From contig LRSR01007957.1 in the NCBI GenBank assembly GCA_001579985.1, positions 1 to 24,487 of the forward strand: 24,487 nt of DNA, read 5' to 3'. The stretch comes from Hypsibius dujardini (Eukaryota; Tardigrada; Eutardigrada; Parachela; Hypsibiidae). Shown here piece after piece: positions 8,722-19,300 of the stretch. The notes beneath the pieces are model-generated. The model had not been told where the DNA came from and searched no databases. It was given only the letters and a program-made list of their open reading frames with translations. Every line of letters starts with the position of its first letter. The first letter of the stretch is position 1. The translations under genes were made by a program, and so were the position numbers.

Positions 8722-10569
8722 GGCCTTCCTAGTCAGATCCGCGTCACTGCTATTTAGGTAGTTTTTTTCCATTCATTTACATTTTTTTAAATGTTCGTTC
8801 AGTTGAAAATCAAGATTAATTCCTACCGCGACGGATTTGAGTACCGTCGCCATGTTATGTAACAATTCTCCACCAATGAAAGCACTCATCCTACTACAAT
8901 CCCGGCAAGGCCAAATTCTTCGTTGACCTGCTGGACGCGTTGAAAGCTCGAATCAACATCCCCCCCCCTACGTCATCTCTCTGAAGAACGACCAACGCAG
9001 ACGGTTCACTCCCCGACACGGCCATCGGGGAGCTTGTAGCAAAGGTTGGTCAACCGTTACCTGCACGAGGGATGGCCGAACAACTAGAATATTCAGCTAA
9101 TTCGACTAAACTACACTAAACTTTATAGTAACTCGAAGGAAAAAAACTAGCAATACTTCAATAGGGCAATAAGTTTTAACTAACTGAAAAGGTGAATTAA
9201 TTTAAGTTTTTACAAACCTTAATCCGCACCTATTTGGAAGAACGTGTTCGGCAACCGTTTTTTGTTTTTTTTTGTTTACTAGAGTACCGATCTAGCGGGT
9301 GTTGATTTGACTATCAAATTCAGCCTCGGCGCAGGACATCAGCCTCTGGGCATTTAGTCCGTGAACTTGGACCAGCTGAAGGTATGTTCACTTAGGGAAC
9401 GAGAGCATGCCATGAGACGCGCGATGCCCGACAGAAAGTGAGGGTTCTCCCTTTTTGCCCCCTTATAGAATTCAAAAAATGCCACCCTGCAAGCCATCGC
9501 CGCCAACGTCCTGTCCGGCAACGATATCGTCAAGGGCGTCACCAAGCGACTCTCCGGCAATTGCGCCTACGTGATTGAGTCACCGAGCGCGGCAAAGGAG
9601 ATCCAGCTGAACCCGGGAAAACTGAATCGCGCTGGAGGCTCACTGGCATAGCTGTACCTCGCTCTGGCTGTCCAACAAGGAACGAACGCATGTTTAGTCG
9701 ATTAGTATGGGTATAACTTCACTCTAGTAAAGATATATAAAAATAAATGACTTTAGGGACAATATTCAGATTTTGATATCTTTGACTGTTTCCGATCCAA
9801 AATAACTTTGGGAATCGATTGGCACCAGCCGAAATTTGATCAGAGATCAAGGGGCGGAGCACGAACGTTTTGATTGGTCGCTTGCTCCGGTCGCTTGATT
9901 GTTTGATTGGTTCATTAGGTAATGATATCAGCGCAGCCATTCTCTTGAAGCCTTAAACCCATGAGTGATGGGTCACCGAAAGAAGGCTCGCTCGCTCACC
10001 CACGCTCGGCGCCCATCCCTCATTGGAATCTGAATCAGAGATGCCATTCAAAACCCATCGCCAATGGCGCCATTCAAACCCATCAAAATTCATAAAAAAA
10101 CCCATCTACAGATGTTGCCATTGAAACCCACCCCCTTCGCTCGCTCGCGCTCAGCTCAGTGGTCAGGCTCACAATCGTTTTGGCTAACCGATGTTTGATC
10201 GATTGATACGGTAACGGTATCAGCGCTTCATAAAATAGTGTTTGGATCAGAAATTTTCAAAGTTACTGTAATCTGGTACTGTGGCTAAATGACCATTCAA
10301 AATGATGTAGCTCTGCCCCCTGACCTCCGATCGGAATTCGGCTAATGCCAATCGATTCAGAATAATGTTTTGAGTCAGAAATTATTAATATTTTTAAAAT
10401 TTGAATACTGCCCCTAAACTAGGACGTAACCAGATTTATGACGTGGGATTATAGTTGTTGTCCTGCATTTCCTGTAGAATCATCTCTGCGGGAGAAGTTG
10501 AACGTTGCCTTTGTGAAACTGCAGGAACAGGGCGTGGTTGACGACTTGATTCGAAGACATGTGGTCTAG
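8722..10569 (+). pseudogene. Decayed LBD-family gene D (five exon remnants)
   Basis: Remnants in order: exon 1 end 8722-8757 (LPSQIRVTAI then TAG where gene A has CAG), exon 2 8883-9044 (SYYNPGKAKFFVDLLDALK, then frame lost around a C9 run at about 8961), exon 3 9283-9381 (TDLAGVDLTI, then internal loss of sequence), exon 4 9469-9679 (NSKNATLQAIAANVLSGN ... YVIES, with one internal stop) and exon 5 10478-10569 (LREKLNVAFVKLQEQGVVDD, intact to TAG). The donor after exon 4 reads GA instead of GT. Exon order and borders equal those of gene B. The S2 exons are far better kept than S1, so loss of function is fairly recent or S2 is younger through conversion with gene C. Intron 4 contains a foldback MITE. 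Confidence 0.88.
9790..10378. mobile_element. Foldback MITE, GGGGGCGGAGC family, copy 3 with long centre
   Basis: Left arm (gggaatcgattggcaccagccgaaa ... aggggcggagc) and right arm (gctctgccccctgac ... ggctaatgccaatcgattcag) are inverted copies. The centre is much longer than in the other copies and holds internal repeats of 'ccattcaaaaccca' type (about 10041-10135), suggesting a second insertion or an expanded version. It lies in intron 4 of pseudogene D. Confidence 0.7.
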
Positions 10570-11047
10570 TTTGAGTGTCTCACAGGCATTTCACGACGGT
10601 TCTGTCTAGATCATGTTGAGCATGCTGTTTCGATGCTTTTTCTTTGATTTGGGATAGACTTTTCAGCTGAATTGTACATTTTCCATTGAGCTCACGGTTA
10701 CGTTTGAAGCTCACGGTTACGTTACGTTCATCGTGTGAAACAGCAAAAAGAGGAGAAAAGATCATTAGGATATTTAAGACAACGCAGTAGTATTCAGATT
10801 CAAAGGGAAAAATGCGGCTTATGTTCTCGGCACGCATCCACATGTCACGAGAGATGATGAAACTATTAATTTTTTATATTCCAAGAGCTAGGTTGACATT
10901 TTTGCTCATGTTCTATACCTTTTAATGTGGCACATAGATGTACAGAGCTCTGAACGCTCTGCATCAATGAATCAAAATAATGCAGCTGAAGAACTCTATC
11001 TGTCCTAGACATTATGAGAGTCTATCTCAAAATTTCTGAAACGCAAA

Positions 11048-11465
11048 CTACACGACATATTTTCGAATCAAGTCATCGACGACGCCCAGTTCTTGCAGCT
11101 TCACAAATGCAGTGTTCAACTTTTCCCGCAGAGGTGATCCTGTAGTATACCCAAAAAAGATATAAATTATTCTGGTTCGGGGACTGCGCTTGCAAGCTTT
11201 TCAAATGTAATTTTAGAGCATCTTGGCATTATGCATTCGTACCTTGCTGGACCGCCAAGGCGAGATACAACTGCGCCAGTGTGCCCCCAGCTCGCGCGAG
11301 TTTTCCCGGGTTCGCTGCAATGGCCTTGTCCGAGATCGCTGACTCGGTAATGTAGGGGAAGTTACCCGAGAGCACTTTGGCGATGCCGACATCGTCGTCG
11401 GCTACGACACCGTTACCAGCACGAACGTTGGCGTAGATAGCTTGAAGTGTGGCATTTTTTGAGTT
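11048..11465 (-). pseudogene. LBD-family S2 half, gene C (5' half not found)
   Basis: Two exons, 11465-11243 and 11139-11048, join in phase 1 exactly as in gene B. The first encodes NSKNATLQAIYANVRAGNG, then GNFPYITES with the conserved ligand-contact Glu. The second encodes GSPLREKLNTAFVKLQELG ... DDLIRKYVV and a TAG stop. The reading frame, donor (GTACGA) and acceptor (CTACAG) are intact. However, no signal-peptide exon or S1 exon is visible on the minus strand between 11466 and about 13100. Either the 5' half was lost (a truncated pseudogene) or it lies further right, beyond C1GALT1, which is unlikely. Its 3' end is the source or product of the inverted duplicate at 7868-8088. Confidence 0.7.
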
Positions 11466-11492
11466 CTTCAAGGAATAAACAACACACTATGA

Positions 11493-11506
11493 TCTGCCTG
11501 TCTGCC

Positions 11507-11543
<37 letters not shown>
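11493..11543. repeat. (TCTG)n microsatellite
   Basis: About a dozen tctg tetramers lie just upstream (on the minus strand) of the S2 half-gene C. The same tetramer is expanded at 15713-15838 and 23021-23064. Confidence 0.9.
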
Positions 11544-11545
<2 letters not shown>

Positions 11546-11643
11546 TTATCTGTGAAAATTTCGTTCATTTTGCTTTGCTTTCTCTTTTCGTTTGTGCCGA
11601 TAAAATTTGCCAGTCAGTCTCTTCTTCGTTTTGCAACCGTCAC

Positions 11644-11860
11644 AGTTTGTACCTTGTGGCGGAAGGGTCGTTGACATGCCCAATCGCGCGAACTCCTTAA
11701 TCGTCATTGGTGCCACAAAAATAAGAATGGCAATATTACTAAAGAAGACCAAGTTAAAGGCCTGCGCCTGTGGCGTAGTGGCCGAGTCTGCAACCAACCA
11801 GAAGGTGACGCGAGTTCTATCCTCCATCGAGTCATGTTTTGTCCTTTCTGTGCTTCGCAT
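11644..11860 (-). other. Possible orphan exon with a hydrophobic segment
   Basis: A minus-strand open stretch reads MEDRTRVTFWLVADSATTPQ, then a hydrophobic helix (FNLVFFSNIAILIFVAPMTI). It ends at a plausible donor (CCACAAG then GTACAAAC at 11643). It would end in phase 1 and therefore does not splice into the phase-0 S2 exon at 11465. An alternative acceptor near 11546 would give a stop almost at once, making a protein of about 60 aa. I do not recognise it. It may be a remnant of another gene or a chance frame. Confidence 0.25.
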
Positions 11861-11899
11861 TATTAGCTCTTCTGATTTGCCTCTATTGGGGTTTTGATT

Positions 11900-12640
11900 T
11901 GTCTATACTTGGACCTGTGGATTGTGGCTCCTACTGCACTGATTGGTTTTGTCTTGCTTACTCCTAAGATGTTTTCATGCATTGTCCATGATGCCTTTCT
12001 AGTGTTAGTGTGAGTTACACTTACTGCGTAGTTCTGTCTTTGACTTTCGGTTGTAGCTGGCGACCAGATCGTACTACCACACTTTGCAAATGTTCAGTGA
12101 TCCTGAATCTTGTGCGCTATTGAATAAAATTCAATCCAAATCCAATCCACAATTTGACAAAACGTTTCAGTGACTAAATTCTTTGTTTAAATTTGTAAGT
12201 TTATTGAAAAAACTAAAAGAGTGTTAGTGAGTAAATTTTTAGATTTAGTTTTTTAGATTCTAACACCAATTAGGCTAAAAATAAGTTTTAATCACTATGG
12301 ATTCAACTGAAAAAAACTAACATTGATCAACTAATTCGATTAAAATTAAACTGAAAATCATTGTCAGAAAAAGATATTAAAACTAGAATTTTCAAGCAAT
12401 AAGTTTTCCTTGTTAACTAAAAAAACCATTATTAGTCAACTAGTTTTAGATTTTGCCATCCCTTTGCGAAAGCATCAGAACGAACGTAGAAATACGGTGA
12501 ACTTGAAAATATAACAAAATAATCAGTGTCATTGTAGCAACTGGCCTCATTTACCCTTGGTTCAATATGGCTGATGGACGCTCGTTGTCCACTCAAACTT
12601 TGTCCGTAATAATGTCCAAACACGAAATTTGTTTTGAAAA
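11900..12640. other. Gene-poor AT-rich stretch
   Basis: No supported gene. An AATAAA at 12123-12128 followed by aattcaatccaaatccaatcc resembles a polyadenylated 3' end (host or retroposon), but no body could be assigned. Confidence 0.4.
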
Positions 12641-12908
12641 CACGTACCAATCCTAAGTACCGTAGACAGGTACCGCACCGTACCAATCCTAGGTACCGCA
12701 GACAGACAGCCCGGTACGTATGTCTGTAGGCACAAGACCGTAACAACATCAGCTCCGGTACCGATGCGGTACGTATGTCTGTACGCGCAAGGCAGACAGC
12801 CTTGTACGCGCAAGACAGACAGCCCGGTAACTATGTCTGTATCGGAAACAGACAGCCCAGTACGTATGTCTGTATCGGAGACAGACAACCCGGTACGTAT
12901 GTTTATAC
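12640..12908. repeat. ~35-bp imperfect minisatellite (CCGGTACGTATGTCTGTA...GACAGACAG)
   Basis: At least six units contain gcagacagacagcccggtac and gtatgtctgta in alternation. The two halves of the unit (gacagac and gtctgta) are partly complementary, so each unit can form a small hairpin. The array ends about 230 bp before the C1GALT1 start codon. Confidence 0.8.
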
Positions 12909-13138
12909 GTGCATGACGGACACGGCTGACCGGAACACACAATTTGCATGTGCGGCTGCCTCTTTATAGAACACTACAGTATCGCGTCCTGCGTGGCACA
13001 TCCGATTTCCACAGTCCTCCGTATAACGAAACCATTCACCTAATCCAACCCTTTTCCTGCAGTACATACATGCATGCAGTACATGTAGTTCCTGATTATT
13101 TACACGTAGAACGTTTTACCAAATGGGATCCGCAGACA

Positions 13139-15473
13139 ATGACCTTAAACAGCTGGGGATCCGTAATTGCGCACACCGTAAAGATTCACAGCTTAACTAG
13201 ACGATTTCCCTTGTTAATTCTGGCCTGTGTCATTACAATTATTTTGTTTGTATTCTCACCAATGGTTTCGCAGGAGACCGTGATCTCATCTCGTTCAGGT
13301 AAGTGAGTGACGCTCGATCTTGGAATAAATTTCGTCAGTGGGAACCAATATTCGGTTCAATTCTAGATTCTGCTGTGGCGGAGAAGCTCCGTCAGAGCGT
13401 TCGTATTTTCTGTTGGATCATGACGCATCCGAAGAATCACAAAACGGCAGCCAAAACGGTGCGGGACACTTGGGGGAAGCGGTGCAACGGACTGGTTTTC
13501 ATCAGCTCGGAAAATGACGCAGACCTTCCGGCTGTGAACTCCGGGGTCCCGGAAGGCCGGCAGCATTTGTGGGAGAAAACACGTGCAGGATTCCGGTTTG
13601 TTTGTTTTTTTAAATTTAGAACTTACAAATTAAAAGAATTAAAATAAAAAATAAATTAAAATAATAAAAAATAAATTAAAATAAATTAAAATAAATTAAA
13701 ATAAATTAAAATAAATTAAATTAAATTAAATAAAAATTTAATTAAAATAAATTAAATAAAAATAGTAAAAAATCAATTAAAATTAATTAAATTAAATTAA
13801 ATTTAAATTAAAACTTTCCTTTATCTGTAAATATTACTTCTATTTTCCAGACATGTGTATCAGGATTTGGAGCACTACGACTGGTTCTATAAAGCCGATG
13901 ATGGTAAGGGAAATCGTAGTTTAATTTGTGAAAATTTTGCAGTGCTACGTAAAACAGTATTAAATATGTTAAATCCAAAAAAATTAAAGTGAAGAGCTCA
14001 AGTTTGAAAACAAATTTCAGGTGATCGCGCACTCTTGACAGCTGTATTATTTCCAGACCGAATCATATTGAAAATTCTCCTCGATTGTTACTTTCCTCCA
14101 ATTTTTTTATGGAGCCAATATTTAAAGCAAAAAACCACCCACACAAAAAATAACTTTTAGCTTAATATAATAATTAATTAAATAAAATAAATAATTGAAA
14201 TTCGCGTGCAGATTAATTAAATTAAAATAAATAACTGAAATTCCCGTGCGGATTAATTAAATTAAAATAAATTATTGAAATTCCCGTTCGCGTGCAGATA
14301 CTTTTGCCATCATGGAAAATATGCGTTTCCTGTTGGCCGACTACAATCCCGACACACCGTTGTTCTTCGGCAGTCACCTCCGTCGACATGTGCGGCATGG
14401 TGAGTGAGCCTCAGCATTCTCGCTGCTTTAACCCGTTAACGCCCAATCTCGTCGTCAAATAACGAGATCGCGACCTCCGGTCACCAGGGATCAATTACCA
14501 GTGCGACCCTTCGATCGTAGCCAAACTTTTTTTTTGAATACCATGTCCCCTAATATGATTTAAAAAAATATGTCTCGCGGCAAAGAGTTTCCCGTTTAAC
14601 GGGGAGAAATTCAGGGACGATCTCAATTGGAGCACCTACAGTGACAATATTCATAAGCGCTTGATTGAATGATTCATTGTCGCTCTTTTCGGCTTTTTCA
14701 GCTGATTTTAAAAGTCGGTCTGTTGCTTGAATAAAACTGACTACTATAGAGACTCATCAATTGATTGATTGATTGATGATATGTTGCTTGAATAAAACTG
14801 ACTACTATAGAAACTCATCAATTGATTGATTGATGATATGTTGCTTGAATAAAACTGACTACTATAGAAACTCATCAATTGATTGATTGATGATATGCTG
14901 CTTGAAGTGCAGTTTTCATCGGTAATTTTGTGTTTAACTCGCGGAGCGAATATGTGAAATTTTTTACAACACCTTCTTGATGCATGCAGGTTATATGTCG
15001 GGAGGAGCTGGATACGTATTGAGTCGCGCAGCACTCCGTCGGTTTGTGGAAGACGGACTGGAAAAACACCGCTGCAGGAATGTCAGTTTCGCCGAAGACG
15101 TCGAAATGGGAAGGTGCATGCAGAAGCTCAAAGTGCCGGCCGGAGACAGTCGCGACAGTTTGAAAAGAAATCGCTTCTTTCCGTTCCTTCCCTCGACTCA
15201 TCTCGCACCCAGTCTTCACCGCCGGTTAGAGGTACAGTTCCGTAATCATCATTTCCTTGTCGATGCAAAAAAACGACTTTTACCTTTAGCCTGTTTAATC
15301 TTTAATCCCGTCCATTCCAGAGCTCGTGGTACTGGAAAAGACTGTTTTACCCGGAAAAAGAGGGCGCCGAGTGCTGCTCCAGCAGCGCCATTTCCTTTCA
15401 CTATGTCAAGCCGGAAAAGATGTTGGAGTTGGAGTATTTGATCTACCGTTTACGCCCCTATGGCCTCTCTTAG
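13139..15473 (+). CDS. C1GALT1: Core 1 beta-1,3-galactosyltransferase (glycoprotein-N-acetylgalactosamine 3-beta-galactosyltransferase 1)
   Basis: Transfers galactose from UDP-Gal to GalNAc-alpha-Ser/Thr, making core-1 O-glycans in the Golgi. Six exons: 13139-13298, 13367-13595, 13851-13903, 14298-14399, 14990-15231 and 15321-15473 (312 aa; all phases join cleanly). Residues about 22-45 ([17 protein letters not shown]) are the type II signal anchor. Family motifs follow: [55 protein letters not shown] with the metal-binding [51 protein letters not shown] and RLRPYG. Conserved cysteines are kept, including ECC. It is shorter than the human enzyme (363 aa) mainly at the ends. An upstream ATG at 13123 opens a short overlapping frame. 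The start at 13139 is chosen because it precedes the anchor; upstream in-frame Mets exist, so the start is less certain than the rest. Confidence 0.95.
13621..13830. repeat. AT-rich (TTAAAATAAA)n tract in C1GALT1 intron 2
   Basis: About 200 bp of aaataaattaaaat units fills most of the intron between exons 2 and 3 of C1GALT1. Confidence 0.9.
14172..14297 (+). repeat. C1GALT1: Three 40-46 bp repeats ending at the C1GALT1 exon 4 acceptor
   Basis: Units 14172-14211, 14212-14251 and 14252-14297 each run from (a)attaattaaa through ttgaaattc to (c)gtgc(a/g)g. The last unit supplies the acceptor used for exon 4. The first still ends in CAG, while the middle one ends in CGG and has lost the AG. So the 3' splice-site region of this intron has been tandemly copied. 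Confidence 0.85.
14721..14900 (+). repeat. ~60-bp tandem repeat with retroposon-like tail, 3 copies
   Basis: Unit tgttgcttgaataaaactga, then ctactatagaractcatc and (aattg/attg)n; copies start at 14721, 14782 and 14839. A single inverted relative lies at 7780-7828. It sits in intron 4 of C1GALT1. Tail-derived tandem growth of a LINE/SINE 3' end would explain it. Confidence 0.75.
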
Positions 15474-15725
15474 CACCGACGACTGCAAAGTAGTTTTCGA
15501 GTAGAACTCAAAGTTTTCTGTTACGAAAATACTTACAAGGGATCGGACAAAATTTGAAATTCCGATTGACACGTAAGTTTTTCTGTAAAATCACGTTACG
15601 TGTAATATCTACTGATTTTATCAAAAGGCTTCATTTCGAATCGAGCTCCGGTTTGGCCGGCAGAAAACTGGCAATTTTAACCAGGGACATCAGGGTGTTC
15701 TCATTGATGCTTGCCTGTCTGTCTA

Positions 15726-15757
<32 letters not shown>

Positions 15758-15809
15758 CTGTCTGTCTGTCTGTCTGTCTGTCTGCTGTCTCTCTGTCTGT
15801 CTGTATGTA

Positions 15810-15842
<33 letters not shown>

Positions 15843-16392
15843 TATTTGGATGTCTGTATATGTTTCTGTCTATATGCCAGTCATTGATTTTAGCGGTTGA
15901 TTGATTGAATATTTTATAATCGACAGTTTTCGAAGAGCATAGCTCCGCTCCGATTCGCCAGCTGGTTGCTAAACTTATATCACTGGCAACTGCAAATTGA
16001 ATTGTAAAGAAATCTGTTATTTCGATACTAGCGCCGAAGGGAATTGTTGCTGTCTAGCTTTAAGCCAGAAAAGGGGGATGATTCCTGTAGGAGTCATCGT
16101 ACCGTACCGGTGGCGCCGCCTATCGTCTTATCACCAGGAATACAGCTCTCTGCTGAGGTCACTGATTTAGGTTGCCACTTGCAACGGTTATCTTCTTATT
16201 TCCCAGTGATAAGCGGTAATCCGCCTAATGAGTCGAAATTTCAGCGATGGGAAATGAGGCAGCGTTAAAAGCGTTTCAGAAAGAGTCAGGAAATTCCATT
16301 CCGCTGCCCATTTTATCAAGCACACCTCCAAAATCCTTCTCCATCAGCTCATAAATTGTTTAATCCCGAAAATTTCTACATACAATGCAAGA
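15474..16392. other. Spacer between C1GALT1 and the membrane-protein gene
   Basis: Contains the (TCTG)n array at 15713-15838 and no supported gene. The open frame at 16044-16268 is unrecognised. The promoter of the membrane-protein gene should lie in its right part; no TATA box is obvious. Confidence 0.6.
15713..15838. repeat. (TCTG)n microsatellite
   Basis: About 125 bp of tctg tetramers with a few interruptions (tctgctgtctg, tatg). Confidence 0.95.
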
Positions 16393-16396
16393 ATGA
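16385..16396 (+). promoter_or_regulatory. Minimal upstream ORF overlapping the start codon
   Basis: The string ATGCAAGAATGA is a three-codon upstream frame whose TGA shares bases with the main ATG (ATGA overlap at 16393-16396). If the transcript starts upstream of 16385, translation of the membrane protein could depend on leaky scanning or re-initiation. Confidence 0.35.
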
Positions 16397-19300
16397 AGAT
16401 TTTTTATTCGGCATCGGTGATCTGGCTCGTTGTTGTCCCATTCGGAATTGCGTCTGCTAATTTCGGAATCGGTTTTGACGGGGAAGAACGTAAGTTTTCT
16501 ATTTGCATTTTGCAAATGCGAAAAATGGACCTTACTCAAATTTGTTGACAGTCTTCTTGAACGCGAATCAGGATCAGACCATCACTTTCGACTGTGCGAA
16601 TATTCGTTCGGGAACGATCCGTTTGGCGCCCGAACTGACCGATTGTGCTGAGAGCAACTTTCACGTCAACTTCCGCGTGAAATATGGTCCGCGCTGCCGA
16701 GGATATTTCCGTTTCTACGTCAATATAAGGTGCAGCCTTGCTTTCCCTGCTTAAAAAAAATAACCGCACAATAAAAATTAAAAAAATATAAACATACATA
16801 TAGTAGATAAATCATCTTACTAGTAATTTAATATATTTTAACACAAATCGTGCAATCTGGCCTTAATACACAATATACTACCCATTATATAAATTTTATT
16901 TTAAATTTTTATTTTAAATTTTAATTAATTTTTTTTAATTTTTTTTTAATTTTTTTTAATTTTTTTTTAATTTTTTTAAACCTTTTTTTCTTTTTTGTAA
17001 ACCTTTTTTTTACTTTTTTTTACTTTTTTAAACCTTTTTTAATATATTTATTATGTATTGTGCCACAGATATAAGCTGTGAACCAAATTATAAATTCCGG
17101 TTTATTTTCATCAGGAAATTGCATCTCGATCACAATGAAGAGATCCGGCTGTTCGACTCAATGTACAGCCGCCGTTTCTCCAGAACCTATCTGGGCCAAC
17201 ACCAGCCCGGCCTGACCGAGGAGTCCGCTGCGGAGTCGGTCAGTCAGTTCTTCACCAGCCGCGACTCTCTGCGTCTGGAATATTCCCGCATCGGAAGTTG
17301 CGACCAATCGCCGACCGATCTCGTGCTGGATTTCACCCTGGTGCAAACAGGTAAACACGCGCGGAAAAATCCTTGCGCTGATCGAATTAAGCACTTTAAC
17401 TCGACGGCTGTGTACAACAGCCATGGGACGAGTGTAATGGCCTAACTCGGTTAGGGCAAGAGTTTTCGCCAGGAAAGTTTCAGAGTTCTTCGCAGAGAAA
17501 AGAACTTTCTGATCAAAATGTTGTTTATCCCTTTCGCTCGAAAGTGCGATATCAGAACTGCGCGATTACTCACCGCAGCGCCTAATCTCCTCTTGTTACC
17601 CACCACTGCGCCTAATCTCCCCTTGTTGACCAGATAAGAAACGGACGCACGACGAATTCTTCTGCCCGACACTGCGCGGCTACATCCCGCGGATTCTGTT
17701 CTGCGCCAACGATTCCCACATCACTTGCCCGGACGGATTTCGCTGGACAAATGACATCCGAAATCCCGCCTTCAACCGGGAAATGTTTGACCGCTGCAAA
17801 GGTACGCCGATTCATTTGTCTATCAAGGTCATAATAATAAATCGGTAATAATCATCGCACCTTATATAATTTGAGCTCATAGAAGGAAAAGCTTTTAGAA
17901 AAAAAAATTTTAATTTATTTTTTAATTCTAAAAAAATTTAATTTTGTTTTTAATTTTAAAATTTTTTTAAAAAAAGGTTCATTCACTAATCCTGATGAAT
18001 TGCGGTCCGTGGAGATCCCGGGGAGGTTTAACAACCGATAGATCGGTTCCTGCATGTATTACGTCTGAATTCCTCAACGGTTTAATTTTTTTATAACTAT
18101 CCAATATTTTGGCGCGATTATCCTTTTGAGTAGCAAATCCATTTTGGTTGTTTAAATATATATATTTAATATTAAATATATTCACTTAGACTTGACGATG
18201 CCTCAAAAAGGGTTTGTCTGCTTTCGAATAAATACAAATACAGATACACAAAAACACGTTTTAGATCAGTGGCTGCCGAAGGATCTGCCCGAATTCATGG
18301 ACCAGTGGGTTCCTCACGGAGTGCCCCCTATCCCCAGCATCCCGGGCCACGACAACAACAACAACAACAACGACGACCATCACCAACAAGACAACCAGGA
18401 AAACCACAATCCCTATCGCCCGTCCTGGTTCCCCTCCAACACCTGGTCCCCGTCATCATGGATCCCCAGCGGACTGATTCCCAACTGGCTCCGTCCTGGG
18501 AACTCCTATCAGCCCTACCAAAACTCCTCCAATCCCTACTGGCAGTCCAACAACCCCGCCGACTACGCCAACTACGACAAGTCGGAATTCCACAAGCGCA
18601 TCGTCGGCTTCGGAGGACCCTACGACAGTGAGACAGACTTGCCGGATCCGATTGTCTTCGACGATGAAAAACTGGACAAACCAGACAAGGCAGACAAACC
18701 AGACAAACCAGACAAACCAGACAAGCCAGACAAGCCAGACAAGCCAGACAAACCAGACAAGCCAGACAAGACAGACAAGCCAGACAAGGCAGACAAGACA
18801 GACAAGCCAGACACAACCGATGGTCCCGATACCACGGACCTTCCCGAATGGACGGACGGACCCGACGTCGAAGACGCAGACGACGGTCCACTTCAGGTAA
18901 TGGCAATGACTTGAGGAGAACAATTTGAAACCAATAGTTTGCACCAATTCGAAAGTTTTTTATATGAAAAAAAATTAATTTAGACTAAAATAAATTAGTT
19001 GATTAATTCCAGTTTTTCCCATTCTTGATTGTTGAATTGTTGGAACCATACCATAAGGGGAATTAGTTCAACCTGGTTTGATTTTTGCCGCCACTAATTT
19101 CAGGCACCTTGGCGGTCCCCTCCGTTGCGACTGAGCCGCGTGCAGCACCGTCGACCGTCCGACCACCACAACCACAACCACAACCGCGACAACGGCATGA
19201 ACATCTTCCACATTCTCCTCGTGACCCTGGCCGCGGTGCTCATCCTCATTATTCTGCCGTTGGCGGCGCTGTGTTGGTGCTGCCGACGCGGACAGCGGAT

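Noticed and set aside
12432-12942. Minus-strand frames of 105 and 126 aa with repeated motifs
   Set aside because: Generated by the ~35-bp minisatellite at 12640-12908; no domain or splice logic.
18328-18947. Cys/Leu-rich minus-strand frames opposite the KPD repeat
   Set aside because: Shadow frames of a well-supported plus-strand exon.
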